The translations under genes were made by a program, and so were the position numbers. The notes under the pieces were generated by a model. It was not told where the DNA came from and ran no database searches. It was given only the letters and a program-made list of their open reading frames with translations. DNA of 64,000 nt from Thinopyrum elongatum (Eukaryota; Streptophyta; Magnoliopsida; Poales; Poaceae). The number at the start of each line of letters is the position of its first letter. Position 1 is the stretch's first letter. The stretch lies in contig CM022298.1 in assembly GCA_011799875.1 (NCBI GenBank), forward strand, positions 494,615,180 to 494,679,179. The letters are read 5' to 3'. Of the stretch, positions 46,537 to 56,541 are shown piece after piece.

Positions 46537-46961
46537 AGGCCCGAGGCGTACTGTGGAAGGGGGGATGGATTCAGACTTTTTGGACTGGAGACGCATAGTA
46601 GCTAGTCCAAGAGCAGAAGAACACAAGATAAACACAGACAAGCAGGACTAGGGTTTTACGCTTCTCAGCGGCCCGAACCTGGGTAAAAATCCATCGTGTT
46701 GATCGTTAGATCCGCTCTTTGCGCACTCCTCATCCCTGCCGAACCGTAAAGGGGTCCTCGCGATCCCATAGGTGTCGTTTCCACCGACATCTTTGGCGCG
46801 CCAGGTAGGGGGCAGAGCGGTTGTGCGAACCTGATCTACCGGTCAGCGCATCAGCTCCATCGTCCATGGCGACTTTGTTCTACTTACAGAAAGCTAAGTC
46901 CTAAAACTTTAATTGCTTTTTGCTGTTTAGTTTTATCTTTGGTGGTATTTTTGTATGACCT

Positions 46962-48138
46962 GTGCGCGAGGGAGCGCTCTTGAAATACTCTGCGCTCCTG
47001 GTTATCTGGGTCCGCCCAGCAACATGGACGCAGTTACGGTTGTTTCCAGAGCGTTAAGCTCCCGAAGAGGCGGCATTCTCGATAGGCTACTAGACAGGAC
47101 CTGATCCTAAGCGCCATCGACCGGAACGTGCGCACTCGGGGAGTTTTCCAGTGAGCGTAGGGATTCATCGTACGAAAATACAATCATTCAAGGAAAAGGC
47201 TAGATAAGCTTTATTCTAAGATTTTCTGTGACCCGTATGCTAAGGAGCCTTCTCGGGGCTAGTTGCGCTCCTAGTCGCCTCGAGTCCACTCGGCGACATG
47301 AGCAGCTGCACTAAAACCAGAAAGTTAAAACTTTCCGGGAGGCGGCGGTCCCGGCAAGCTGCTAAGGATCCGTTCCTCAAGCGCTGCTGACTGGATCGTG
47401 CGCACCGGAAGGCATTCCGGCAAGCAAGGGGGAGCTCAGCAGAAATCAAGTTTTCATACGAGTTAAGTGCAAATCAGACGCTGATTAACTTGTCGTGTTG
47501 AAAACACTGTTGTGGCATTTCACTCCCAGACAGTGTTGCAGATATACGCTTGGAAGGCGGGCTCGGGGGCTGGCAGCGCCCTAGAAGAATAATCTTCTTG
47601 AAGAGTTGCCGGCCATCCCCACTAGCGCAGCCTCGCTAGGCAAAATGAACAGCAGGAAAAGCTAAGTTACAAGGACTTGTGACAATTACATTTCTCTTGC
47701 TGTTCTCACTTGCTTCTTACACCTACACGCGAAGGAGCCTTCCCAAGGCCTAAAGCGCCCCTAGTTGTCTCGAGTCTGCTCGACAGCTCAGGCAGTTGCA
47801 TAGGCACCCGGGAGGTAAACCTTTCCGGGAGGCGACATTCCCGGCAAGCTGCTAAGGACCCGTTCCTCAAGCGCTGCCGACTGGAGCGTGCGCACCGGAA
47901 AGCTTTCCGGCAAGCGTGGGTCGTCTTGATTGATTCTTCGTCCTTGTACGTCAATCTGCATGCAAAGGAGCCTCGTCGTGGTTAGCCCGCGCTCTAGTTC
48001 CGCCTCGAGTCCGCTCGGCAAACTTAGCAGCTGCGTTCTGGCCCGGCATGTCATCTTGCCGGTGGCGGCATTTCCAGCAGGCTGCTAAAGTCCTGCACCT
48101 AGCGCTCGCGGCAAGTGTGCGCATCGGCAAGGTTTCCA
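46962..48138 (+). repeat. four dispersed copies of a roughly 195-bp unit inside element E
   Basis: Copies lie at about 46962-47156, 47236-47429, 47727-47919 and 47959-48138. Shared landmarks are AAGGAGCCTTC, CCTCGAGTCCRCTCGGC, TTCCGGGAGGCGRC, CCCGGCAAGCTGCTAAGG and CGTGCGCACCGGAA. The first copy is the most diverged. There is no coding frame common to all. Confidence 0.8.
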
Positions 48139-48413
48139 AACTGCATAGGATATAAGATATATGCAAGGACGGAATCAATCAAGGGGGAAGCAAGCGTTCA
48201 TTTAGCGTAAAGAAACATGTCTTGCATACATGAAGATTGGCCTAACTAAGATAAATTGTTTCTTTACATATGCTATTGCAGCAATAGGTATGCAAAAAGT
48301 ACTTCAGTCCCGGCGACTGCTTTGTTCTTGGCGGCGTGCGGCAGCCACGGAGGACAGCACCGGCAACAATCAAGCATTTGCTGTTAAGCAGTAGGCTTTG
48401 ACAAATTATCAAA

Positions 48414-48798
48414 CCTTGTCATCAAGCCATGCGCTCCGACAAGGGGGCTTTCAACCTTGTCGTCGAGCCATGCGCTCCAGCAAGGGGGCTTTCAACCTTG
48501 TAGTCGAGCCATGCGCTCCGACAAGGGGGCTTTCAACCTTGTAGTCGAGCCATGCGCTCCGACAAGGGGGCTTTCAACCTTGTCGTCGAGCCATGCGCTT
48601 CGACAAGGGGGCTTTCAACCTTGTCATTGAGCCATGCGCTCCAGCAAGGAGACTTTTTGCTCTTGTCATCGAGCCAAGCGCTCTGACGAGGGCGGAAGCA
48701 TAGCAAGAATCTTGTCGTGGAGCCATGTGCTCCAACAAGGGGATTTTTTGCTCTTGTCGTTGAGCCAAGTGCTCTGACAAGGGTAGAAGCATATAAAA
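48414..48798 (+). repeat. 41-bp tandem repeat array inside element E
   Basis: The unit begins CCTTGTCGTCGAGCCATGCG and continues CTCCGACAAGGGGGCTTTCAA. Starts at 48414, 48455, 48496, 48537, 48578 and 48619 are exactly 41 bp apart, followed by three longer degenerate units. CTTGTC and GACAAG within each unit make a further hairpin. Confidence 0.92.
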
Positions 48799-48893
48799 TC
48801 TTGGGCATGGCAGTCATGACCCATGCCGAATTTGGCCCCACCTCCAGCATCGAGGTCTTAGAGTTCTCTGCTGTAGGCGGGCCCGGGGGCTCC

Positions 48894-49922
48894 TTTCGGT
48901 GTAATGAGAACCAGGGTCTCATCAACCTTCTTAGCATGGGTCATACCCGTCTAGGACCGTTGCCCGACAACCCCGGCAAAGGCCAAGTTTCCCGGTAAGC
49001 AAGACATCCGGCAAACATCTTGACGCTGAGCACGAAGAAGGAACCAGGCCAAGCTACGAAGAAGAGCACGGCTTGGGATACGAGACGAAGTCAGCGCTCG
49101 CTGGCAAGGTACGAGCCCCGGCAAGATCCTTGCCGGGGACGGCCACAAGACCCCCGGCAAGATCCTTGCTGGGGACAGCCACAAGACCCCCGGCAAGATC
49201 CTTGCCGGGGACGGAGGCGAGACCCCGGCAAGACCCTTGCCAGGAGCATCAGTGGGGCCGCGGCCAGGCCCACACTTGCACCCATTTCGCTGCCCCACGG
49301 CCGTTCCGATGCGACGGCCAGCCCGCTAGCTAGGCGAGCACCTGTGTGGCAGCATGCAGCTTCTAAGCCAACTAGCCAAGTACCTGCGTGGTGGCGGGCA
49401 GATCTTCGTGAAGGCCCTGTCACCGCACCAGCACAGCAGCCAGCCAGCCAGCATGGCGCTGCATGCCTCGTCAGCTTGGACGCGCGTCGAAGCAAGGCGA
49501 GGCGGCGACGGATGGGACGGGCTCTGTTGCTGTCCCCGATAAAGCAAGAGGGCACGTAGGCAGCACATTAAATGCGTTTATCCTATGATGTCAGGCGATA
49601 AACTTGTACACTGTAGATACTTTCCACCTCCTGTGTGCCACTGTGGCGACCCCTTTGACATATAAAAGGAGGCCCGAGGCGTACTGTGGAAGGGGGGATG
49701 GATTCAGACTTTTTGGACTGGAGATGCATAGTAGCTAGTCCAAGGGCAGAAGAACACAAGATAAACACAGACAAGCAGGACTAGGATTTTACGCTTCTCA
49801 GCGGCCCGAACCTGGGTAAAAATCCATCGTGTTGATCGTTAGATCCGCTCTTTGTGCACTCCTCATCCCTGCCGAACCGTAAAGGGGTCCTCGCGATCCC
49901 ATAAGGGCCGTTTCCACCGACA
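48894..49922 (+). repeat. 3' LTR of element E
   Basis: Same length and order as the 5' LTR. It starts TTTCGGTG instead of TGTCGGTG, so the terminal dinucleotide has changed from TG to TT after insertion, and it ends CACCGACA followed by ATTGT. Most of its differences from the 5' LTR are transitions. Confidence 0.95.
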
Positions 49923-50123
49923 ATTGTAAACTAATAAACCTGCTAAATGTGTCATGGAACTTTGCAAACGGTTCTAGCAGTAAAAGCGCTTGTGATGGAT
50001 AGCCCAATGCCACACAATTTTCTTCATCAAATCGTGTGTGATGTAGTTGATAAAAGCAAACAGTTAACCAAGGCAGAGCATGTGTGATAGTTACACCTAC
50101 CACACATGAGCCTATACATAAAC

Positions 50124-50392
50124 CTGTGTGGGATGTACATACGAACGGAAACGTTTTCCCTGGATTGACTGTGTGGGATGTACATACGAACGGAAACGTT
50201 TTCCCTGGATTGACTGTGTGGGATGTACACACGAACGGAATCGTTTTCCCTGGATTGACTATGTGGGATGTACATAAGAACAGAAACGTACTCCTTGGAT
50301 TGACTGTGTATGATATACATACGAATGGAATTTTTTTTCTGGGATTCACCGTGTGGCATGTACATACGAACGGAAACAATTGGGTTTCGATA
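50124..50392 (+). repeat. right subterminal 45-bp tandem repeats of CACTA-1
   Basis: Units start at 50124, 50169, 50214, 50259, 50304 and 50349, exactly 45 bp apart, each with GTGTGGGATGTACATACGAA, CGGAAACG and TTCCCTGGATTGA. The region from 49928 also carries GTGTGTGATG motifs. It is the counterpart of the left subterminal repeats. Confidence 0.92.
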
Positions 50393-51540
50393 CCTTTCCC
50401 GATCGCACACGAGCTCATTTTGCCCCAGCCTGTGTGCCAGGAGGGCCTATCCCCGACGGTTTCTGAGTCGTGTGGGAAGGACCCCCCTATCGCCCACACT
50501 CACTTGGCGACGGTTCCAAATGCCGTTGCGGAAAGGGGTTAAAAACCGTTTGTATAGCACCGACGCGTACCGGTGCGTGCTTATGGAAAAGAACTTGCAT
50601 GACATCTTTTGTCCTACCCTCCCGTGGCAGCGGGGTCCTAATGGAAACTAAGGATATTAAGGCCTCCTTTTAATAGAGAACCGGACCAAAGCATTAGCAC
50701 TTAGTGAATACATGAACTCCTCAAACTACGGTAATCACCGGAAAGAATCCCAATTATTGTCACCTTGGGGTATGCGGATCATAACTCGTAATAGGTGTCT
50801 ACAACTTGCAAGATAGGATCAAGAACACACATATATTCATGAAAACATAATAGGTTCAGATCTGAAATCATGGCACTCGGGCCCTAGTGACAAGCATTAA
50901 GCATAACAAAGTCATAGCAACATCAATCTCAGAACATAGTGGATACTAGGGATCAAACCCTAACAAAACTAACTCGATTACATGATAAATCTCATCCAAC
51001 CCATCACCGTCCAGCAAGCCTACGATGGAATTACTCACTCTCGGCGGTGAGCATCATGAAATTGGTGATGGAAGAAGGTTGGTGATGATGATGGCAATGA
51101 ATCCCCCTCTCTGGAGCCCCTCCCGATGAAGAACAGGAGGTGGCGGCGGCTCTGTATCGTAAAACGCGATGAATGCTTATCTCTGATTTTTTTTCTCCCC
51201 GAATAGGGTTATATAGAGTTGGAGTTGAGGTCGGAGGAGGTCCAGGGGGCCCACAAGCCTGCAGGGTGTGCCCCAGGGGGTGGGCGTGCCCCCAGGGCTT
51301 GTGGCCTCTGGGTGGCCCCCCTCTGGTTAATTCTTGCGCCAGTATTTTTATATATTCCAAAAATATTCTCCATAAATTTTCAGGTCAATCCGAGAACTTT
51401 GATTTCTGCATAAAAATAACACCAGGGCAATTCTGCTGAAAACAGCGTCAGTCCGGGTTAGTTCCATTCAAATCATGCAAACTAGAGTCCAAAACAAGAG
51501 CAAAAGTGTTTGGAAAAGTAGATACGATGGAGACGTATCA

Positions 51541-53647
51541 ACTCCCCCAACCTTAACCCATTGCTTGTCCTCAAGCAATTCAGTTGACAAACTGAAAGTG
51601 ACAAAGAAAACTTTTACAAACTCTGTTTGATCTTGTTGTTGCAAATATGTATAGCCAGTATTCAGGTTTTCAGCAAAGATTATGAACTAACCATATTCAC
51701 AATAACATTTAGGTCTCACATTTACTCATATCAATGGTATAATCAACTAGCGAGCAATCATAATAAATCTCGGATGACAACACTTCTTCAAAACAATCAT
51801 GATATAATATGACAAAATGGTATCTCGCTAGCCCTTTCTGAGACCGCAAAACATAAATGCAGAGCACCCCTGAAGATCAAGGACTGACTAGACATTGTGA
51901 TTCATGGCAAAAGAGATCCAGTCACACTCATACTCAATATCAATTAATAACAAAGCATACAAATGATAGTGGTGCTCTCTAGCAGGTGCTTTTTATAAGA
52001 GGATGATTACTGAGCAATAAAAGTAAATAGATAGGCCCTTCGCAGAGGGAAGCAAGGATTTGCAGAGGTGCGAGAGCTCTGAGCTTTTTAAAGCTGTGAT
52101 AAATATAATTTTGAGCGGTATGCTTTCATTGTCAACATAACAACCAAGAGATCTCACCATCTTCCATGCTAGATACATTATAGGCGGTTCCCAAATAGAA
52201 TGGTAAAGTTTTGACTCCCCCTCCACCAACAATCACACTCCACGGCTAGCCGAATCCACGGGTACCGTCCATACCAACAACAGTCTTGGGGGAGTTTTGT
52301 TTGATTTATATTTTGATTTGATTTCGAGCATGGAACTGGGCATCCCGATTACCAGCCACTTTTCTCGTGAATGACAAGTGAATAATCACCCATCATGAGA
52401 ATAACCCACCTAGCATGGAAGATACTGACAGCCCCCAGTCACTACATGAGCGATTCGGGCATACAAAACAGATTATTATTTGAAGGTATAGAGTTTGGCA
52501 CATGCAAATTTACTTGGAACAACAGGTAAATACCGCATATAGGTAGGTATGGTGGACTCATATGGAACAACTTTGGGTTTAAGGAAGTGGATGCACAAGC
52601 AGTATTCCCGCTTAGTACAAGTGAAGGCTAGCAAAAAGATTGAGGAGCGACCAACTAGAGAGCGACAACGGTCATAAACATGCATTGAGATTAACCAACA
52701 TTGAATGCAAGCATGAGTAGGATATAAATCACCATGAACATAAATATCGTGGAGGCTATGTTGATTTTGATTCAACTACATGTGTGAACATGTGCCAAGT
52801 CAAGCCACTAAAATCATTCAAAGGAGGATACCATCCTATCATACTACATCATAACCATTTTAAATTGCATGTCGGCACACAAGACAAACCATTATCCACT
52901 CCTAGCTTTTTAAGCATGGCATGAGTAACTATAATCTCTAATTGTCATTGCAAACATGTTTCATTCATAATAGGCTGAATCAGGAAAGATGAGCTAATCA
53001 TATTTACAAAAACAAAATAGGTCGAGTTCGTACCAGCTTTTCTCCATCTCAATCATTTCATCATATATCGTCATTACTGCCTTTCACTTGCACGACCGAA
53101 CGATGTGAATAATAATAAGAGTGCACGTGCATTGGACTAAGCTGGAATCTGCAAACATTTATTCAAAGGAGAAGACAAGGTCATATGGGCTCTTTGTTAG
53201 ATCAACAATAATGCATATGAGAGCCACTCAACATTTTCATCGTGGTCTTCTCCTTACGACCCGAAAGAAAAGAATTTCAAAGAAACACACTGAAATATTT
53301 TTTGGAGTTTTTGTTTTTCTGAAGAAAGTAAAACAAGAACGAGAAAAACTATTTACACGGGAAAGCTCCCAACAAACAAAAGAAGAACGAGAAATCTTTT
53401 TGGGTTTTCTTTTAATACTACTACTAAATAAACTAGAAAGTAAAACTAAAAAGAAGCGAGAACTAATTTTTTTGGATTTTCTCAAAGTTTTTCAAACACA
53501 CAAGAAGAAAGCAAGAAAAATAAACTAACATGGATAATACAATGAAAAAGGATGAACACCGACAATTAGAATGAGTGTGTGAACATGAATGTAATGTCGG
53601 TGAGAAATAGGTACTCCCCCAAGCTTAGGCTTTTGGCCTAAGTTGGT
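51541..53647 (-). other. non-coding 3' internal region of gypsy B
   Basis: About 2.1 kb between the extra ORF and the 3' LTR. A lysine-rich plus-strand frame (53121-53528) is low-complexity AAGAAA sequence and not credible. Next to the LTR, the minus strand shows the polypurine TTAAGGTTGGGGGAGT. Confidence 0.7.
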
Positions 53648-54673
53648 CTAGGGCCACGGCTGGCCTGACGGATATCCAAAGTTGTAGTCGGGGTTGTACT
53701 GGGCTGCTGCAGCTACCGCTTGGAGGGCTGCCTCATGTTGGCGAGCGGCCTCCCCTGCTCTCTCATACTCGTCCGACTCCTCTCTGGTTATGAAGTATCT
53801 TTGTTTTACCTGAAAGTTAAAGAAGGCAGGAGCGGGAAGCGTAATACGGAAGACACGCTCCCTGTCAAAGATTAGTCGGTACAGGAGGGACTGTTTGTTC
53901 CTCTCAAGAAACTAGTAACGTACCATAGCATTATAATCAAGGAAAGCAGGTGGCAACTGAGCATCATTTTCTCTTATGGGGACACCAAGATAAGTAGCTA
54001 AGCGGGTGACATAAATTCCACCAAAGAAATCCCCATCTTTAGCATTGTTATGTAATCAACACACAATGATAGCTGCCAAGTTAAATTGTTTATCATTCAT
54101 TATAGCAGTCTTGAGGACACTCAAATCAGAGGTGCAGAGGTGACTATGATCATGTTTACCACTAATGCATCTACCCACAAGGAGAGCAAAGTAATGTAAT
54201 GCAGGAAAGTGAATGCTCCCTATAGTGGCTTGTGTTATGGTCCTGGTTTCACCTAAGGTAATGCTATCAAGGAATCCGATGCAATCAGCTTTGCGAGGTT
54301 CAGTGCAAGTACCCCATTGTGGAATTTTGCATGCCTCATTAAAATCTTCTAGGTCCATGGTAAATGATTTATCATAAAGATCAAACAAAATAGAATGCGT
54401 ATTGCGATGGACTGAATACTTAAATCTTCGCACAAAGGAATCGGTGAGGTTGTAATACTGTAAACACTTATCTGACACGAAGTCTGTCAGGCCGGCGTTG
54501 TGTACATACATATCAAATTCTTCCTTGAAACCTGCATGAATCATGAAGTGATCCGATGGCCATTCGCAAGGTTGCACTTGGGGTTCCCTCGGTGGTTCAA
54601 GGTCCGGCTCACGTATCGAGAGCCTTGGAGATTTCTTCTTTGAGGAACCACCTTCGAACACTTTCCTCAACAT
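53648..54673 (-). pseudogene. gypsy B extra ORF, ATHILA-like / plant transposon protein, two stops
   Basis: Starts at ATG 54673 (MLRKVFEGGSSKKKSPRLSI) and runs in one frame to TAG at 53648, about 340 codons. It is broken by TGA at 54056-54058 and TAG near 53915. The core reads FIHAGF-like then VSDKCLQYYNLTDSFVRRFK, SILFDLYDKSFTMDLEDFNE, QATIGSIHFPALHYFALLVG and, after the stop, FFGGIYVTRLATYLGVPIRE and ITREESDEYERAGEAARQHE. This matches the extra ORF that some Triticeae gypsy groups carry downstream of protease, related to ATHILA ORF1. Its function is unknown. An LTR-like stretch lies upstream. Confidence 0.8.
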
Positions 54674-55039
54674 TTTTCTTTCTCTGAAAAATTTCTGAAA
54701 TTTTTAGTGACTCAAAATAAAAGTGATCAAAACTCAACAAGATTGATAGTAACTACTCCCACAAGTGTCGAGAAGCTATGTCATGCAACAAAACTACTTT
54801 GGACCATATAAATTTGACATGCAAGCTCAAAAACAAGGTCACCATAGCAGCAAAAATTTGCAATATATAAAGCACTAGAACAAAAACTAATTGGACCATT
54901 GGAGGAGTCACATACCGAAGAACAATCCCCCAAAATAGTTTCAGAAACGGAGTTCCGAGTAAGGAGATCGAAAATGGCAGCAAAATGAGCAAGAATACGG
55001 GTTTGAGCAATGGTGGGATTTTTTCTGGAGAAAGACAAA

Positions 55040-55240
55040 GTGGATGGGTGCTGGAATAAGTGCAGGGGACCCACGTGGGACCCACAAGCCCTGTAGACAC
55101 GCCCAGGGGGTGGACGCGCCCTGTGGGCTTGTGGCCCATTGGTGCACCCCCCTGATGTGTTTTCAGTGCCAAAAATTCTTAAATATTCTAGAAAAAATCA
55201 TACTAAATTTTCAGGGCATTTGGAGAACTTTTATTTTCTG
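55040..55240 (-). repeat. LTR-like (U3-like) module inside gypsy B
   Basis: CCCACAAGCCCTGTAGACAC, GCCCAGGGGGTGGACGCGCC and GGGCTTGTGGCC are followed by AATATTCTAGAAAAAATC, AAATTTTCAGGGCATTTGGA and GAACTTTTATTTTCTG. They match in order the middle of B's own LTRs (51240-51405 and 60335-60500). It lies about 370 bp upstream of the extra ORF's ATG on the minus strand. The TATATAA found in the LTR at the matching place is not present here. Confidence 0.65.
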
Positions 55241-55465
55241 GTCATTTTTTATTTCACGGATAATTCAGAAAATAGACAAATAATAGTATTTTTGCTTTAT
55301 TTGTTCTAAATAGCAGAAAGTAAAAAGTGGGTACAGAGAGTTGTGTTTAGTAAATTCATCCCTCTCATGCCCATCAAAAGGAATCCATTAACAAGGTTGA
55401 TCAAGTCTTGTTAACAAAATACTTCCGAATGACATGAAACCGGAGAATCTTCATATAACACTAGG

Positions 55466-56536
55466 TTACCTCAATGAGGATATGCATGTCCCCAACCATA
55501 AGAATATCATATTTCTTTTTGACAGTAGGGAGAGGGAACTCAAACCTCCAATAGTAATTGTTGAATTTTTTCCAATATAGTTGATACTATTCACTTGAGG
55601 TTGTTTCTTCGGAAAGTGTACCGTATGCTCATTACCATTAACATGAAAAGTGACATTGCCCTTGTTGCAATCAATAACAGACCCTGCAGTGTTCAAAAAG
55701 GGTCTACCAAGGATGATCAACATACTGTCGTCCTCGGGTATATCAAGAATAACAAAGTCCGTTAAAATAGTAACATTTGCAACTACGACAGGCATATCCT
55801 GACAAATACCAATGGGTATAGCAGTTGATTTATCAGCCATTTGCAAAGAGATTTCAGTGGGTGTCAACTTATTCAAATCGAGTCTACGATATAAAGAGAA
55901 AGGCATAACACTAACACCGGCTCCAAGATCACATAAAGCAATTTTAACATAATTTCTTTTAATGGAGCAAGGTATAGTTGGTATTCCTAGATCTCCTAGT
56001 TTCTTTGGTATTCCACCTTTAAATGTGTAATTAGCAAGCATGGTGGAAATTTCAGCTTCCGGTATCTTTCTTTTATTTGTAACAATATCTTTCATATACT
56101 TAGCATAAGGAGACATTTTCAGAATATCAGTCAAACGCATACGCAAAAAGACGGGTCTAAGCATTTCAACAAAGCACTCAAAGTCTTCATTATCCTTTTT
56201 CTTGGATGGTTTAGGAGGAAAGGGCATCCGTTTCTGAACCCACGGTTCTCTTTCTTTACCATGTTTCCTAGCAATAAAGTCTCTTTTATCATATCTTTTA
56301 TTCTAAGGTTGTGGGTTATCAAGATCAACAAACAGGTTCTATCTCCACATCATTATCATTGTTAGGTTGAGCATCAACATGAACATCATCATTATCATTA
56401 TTACTAGGTTCATGTTCATCACCAGATTGTGTCTCAGCATCAGAAATAGAAATATCATTTCGATTCTCAGGTGTGTCTACAACAGGTTCACTAGAAGCAT
56501 GCAAATTCCTATCATCTTTCCTTTTCCTTTTAGAAG
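55466..56536 (-). pseudogene. gypsy B protease and gag-protease linker
   Basis: The minus strand starts with a basic and acidic linker (SKRKRKDDRNLHASSEPVVD, NNNDNDDVHVDAQ), shifts frame near 56300 and 56210, and continues as retropepsin: NEDFECFVEMLRPVFLRM, DILKMSPYAKYMKDIV, GIPTIPCSIKR. The active-site region is LCDLGAGVSVMPFSLYRRLD, and later IILGRPFLNTAGSVIDCNKG. The usual DLGAS reads DLGAG, so the small residue after the Gly differs. The protease frame itself (55466-56227) is open. It would process gag. No RT follows. Confidence 0.85.
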
Positions 56537-56541
56537 GACTA

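Larger units (their letters stand above)
45761..46789 (+). repeat. 5' LTR of element E
   Basis: Starts TGTCGGTGTAATGAGAACC and ends GTTTCCACCGACA. It contains an array of hairpin-forming units (45983-46111), a TATAAAAGG promoter motif (46528-46536) and CGGCCCGAACCTGGGTAAAA before the end. By-eye comparison with the 3' LTR gives about 39 substitutions and no indels in 1029 bp, near 3.8%. Confidence 0.95.
45761..49922 (+). mobile_element. coding-free LTR retrotransposon E with perfect TSD ATTGT
   Basis: Two LTRs of exactly 1029 bp flank about 2.1 kb of internal DNA. ATTGT lies at 45756-45760 and again at 49923-49927. A primer-site-like TGGCGCGCCAGGTAGGGGG starts four bases after the 5' LTR, as in many Triticeae gypsy elements, and GGGCCCGGGGGCTCC precedes the 3' LTR. 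No gag or pol frame exists; the interior consists largely of two repeat families. This is the LARD or large-TRIM type, moved in trans. It is the youngest identifiable layer of this branch, sitting inside CACTA-1. Confidence 0.95.
36162..50575 (+). mobile_element. CACTA transposon 1, 14.4 kb, passenger ORFs but no visible transposase
   Basis: It starts CACTACTGCAGGATGC and ends GACGCGTACCGGTG, with CGT duplicated at 36159-36161 and 50576-50578. The intact LTR copy of the host confirms both borders. The 3-bp duplication and CAC...GTG ends fit CACTA, though the inverted match beyond CAC is poor. Subterminal repeats carry GTGTGYGAT and GGCATACRGTTCA motifs on the left and 45-bp tandem units on the right. 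Between them lie three intact ORFs, a GRF-like pseudogene, a 505-bp tandem array and LTR element E. Neither the TNP2-type transposase nor TNPA-like ORFs were recognised. Confidence 0.87.
35742..51540 (-). repeat. 3' LTR of gypsy B, split by CACTA-1
   Basis: The two pieces are 35742-36161 and 50579-51540, about 1.38 kb together. The plus strand starts TGATAACCCACAAGTATAGG and ends GATACGATGGAGACGTATCA. Comparison with the unbroken copy at 59312-60635 fixes the interruption: the intact LTR reads CATACGTGCTTATGG where this one has CATACGT, the CACTA, then CGTGCTTATGG. In the first 420 bp the two LTRs differ at about a dozen places by eye. Confidence 0.93.

Noticed and set aside
48414..48798. 41-bp repeats as a CRISPR-like array
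   Set aside because: Units are contiguous without spacers, lie in a plant LTR element and have no cas context.
50084..50542. 152-codon frame with 15-residue repeats
   Set aside because: By-product of the 45-bp CACTA subterminal repeat, whose length is divisible by three.
53121..53528. 135-codon lysine-rich frame
   Set aside because: Low-complexity purine-rich DNA in the non-coding part of gypsy B, antisense to the element.
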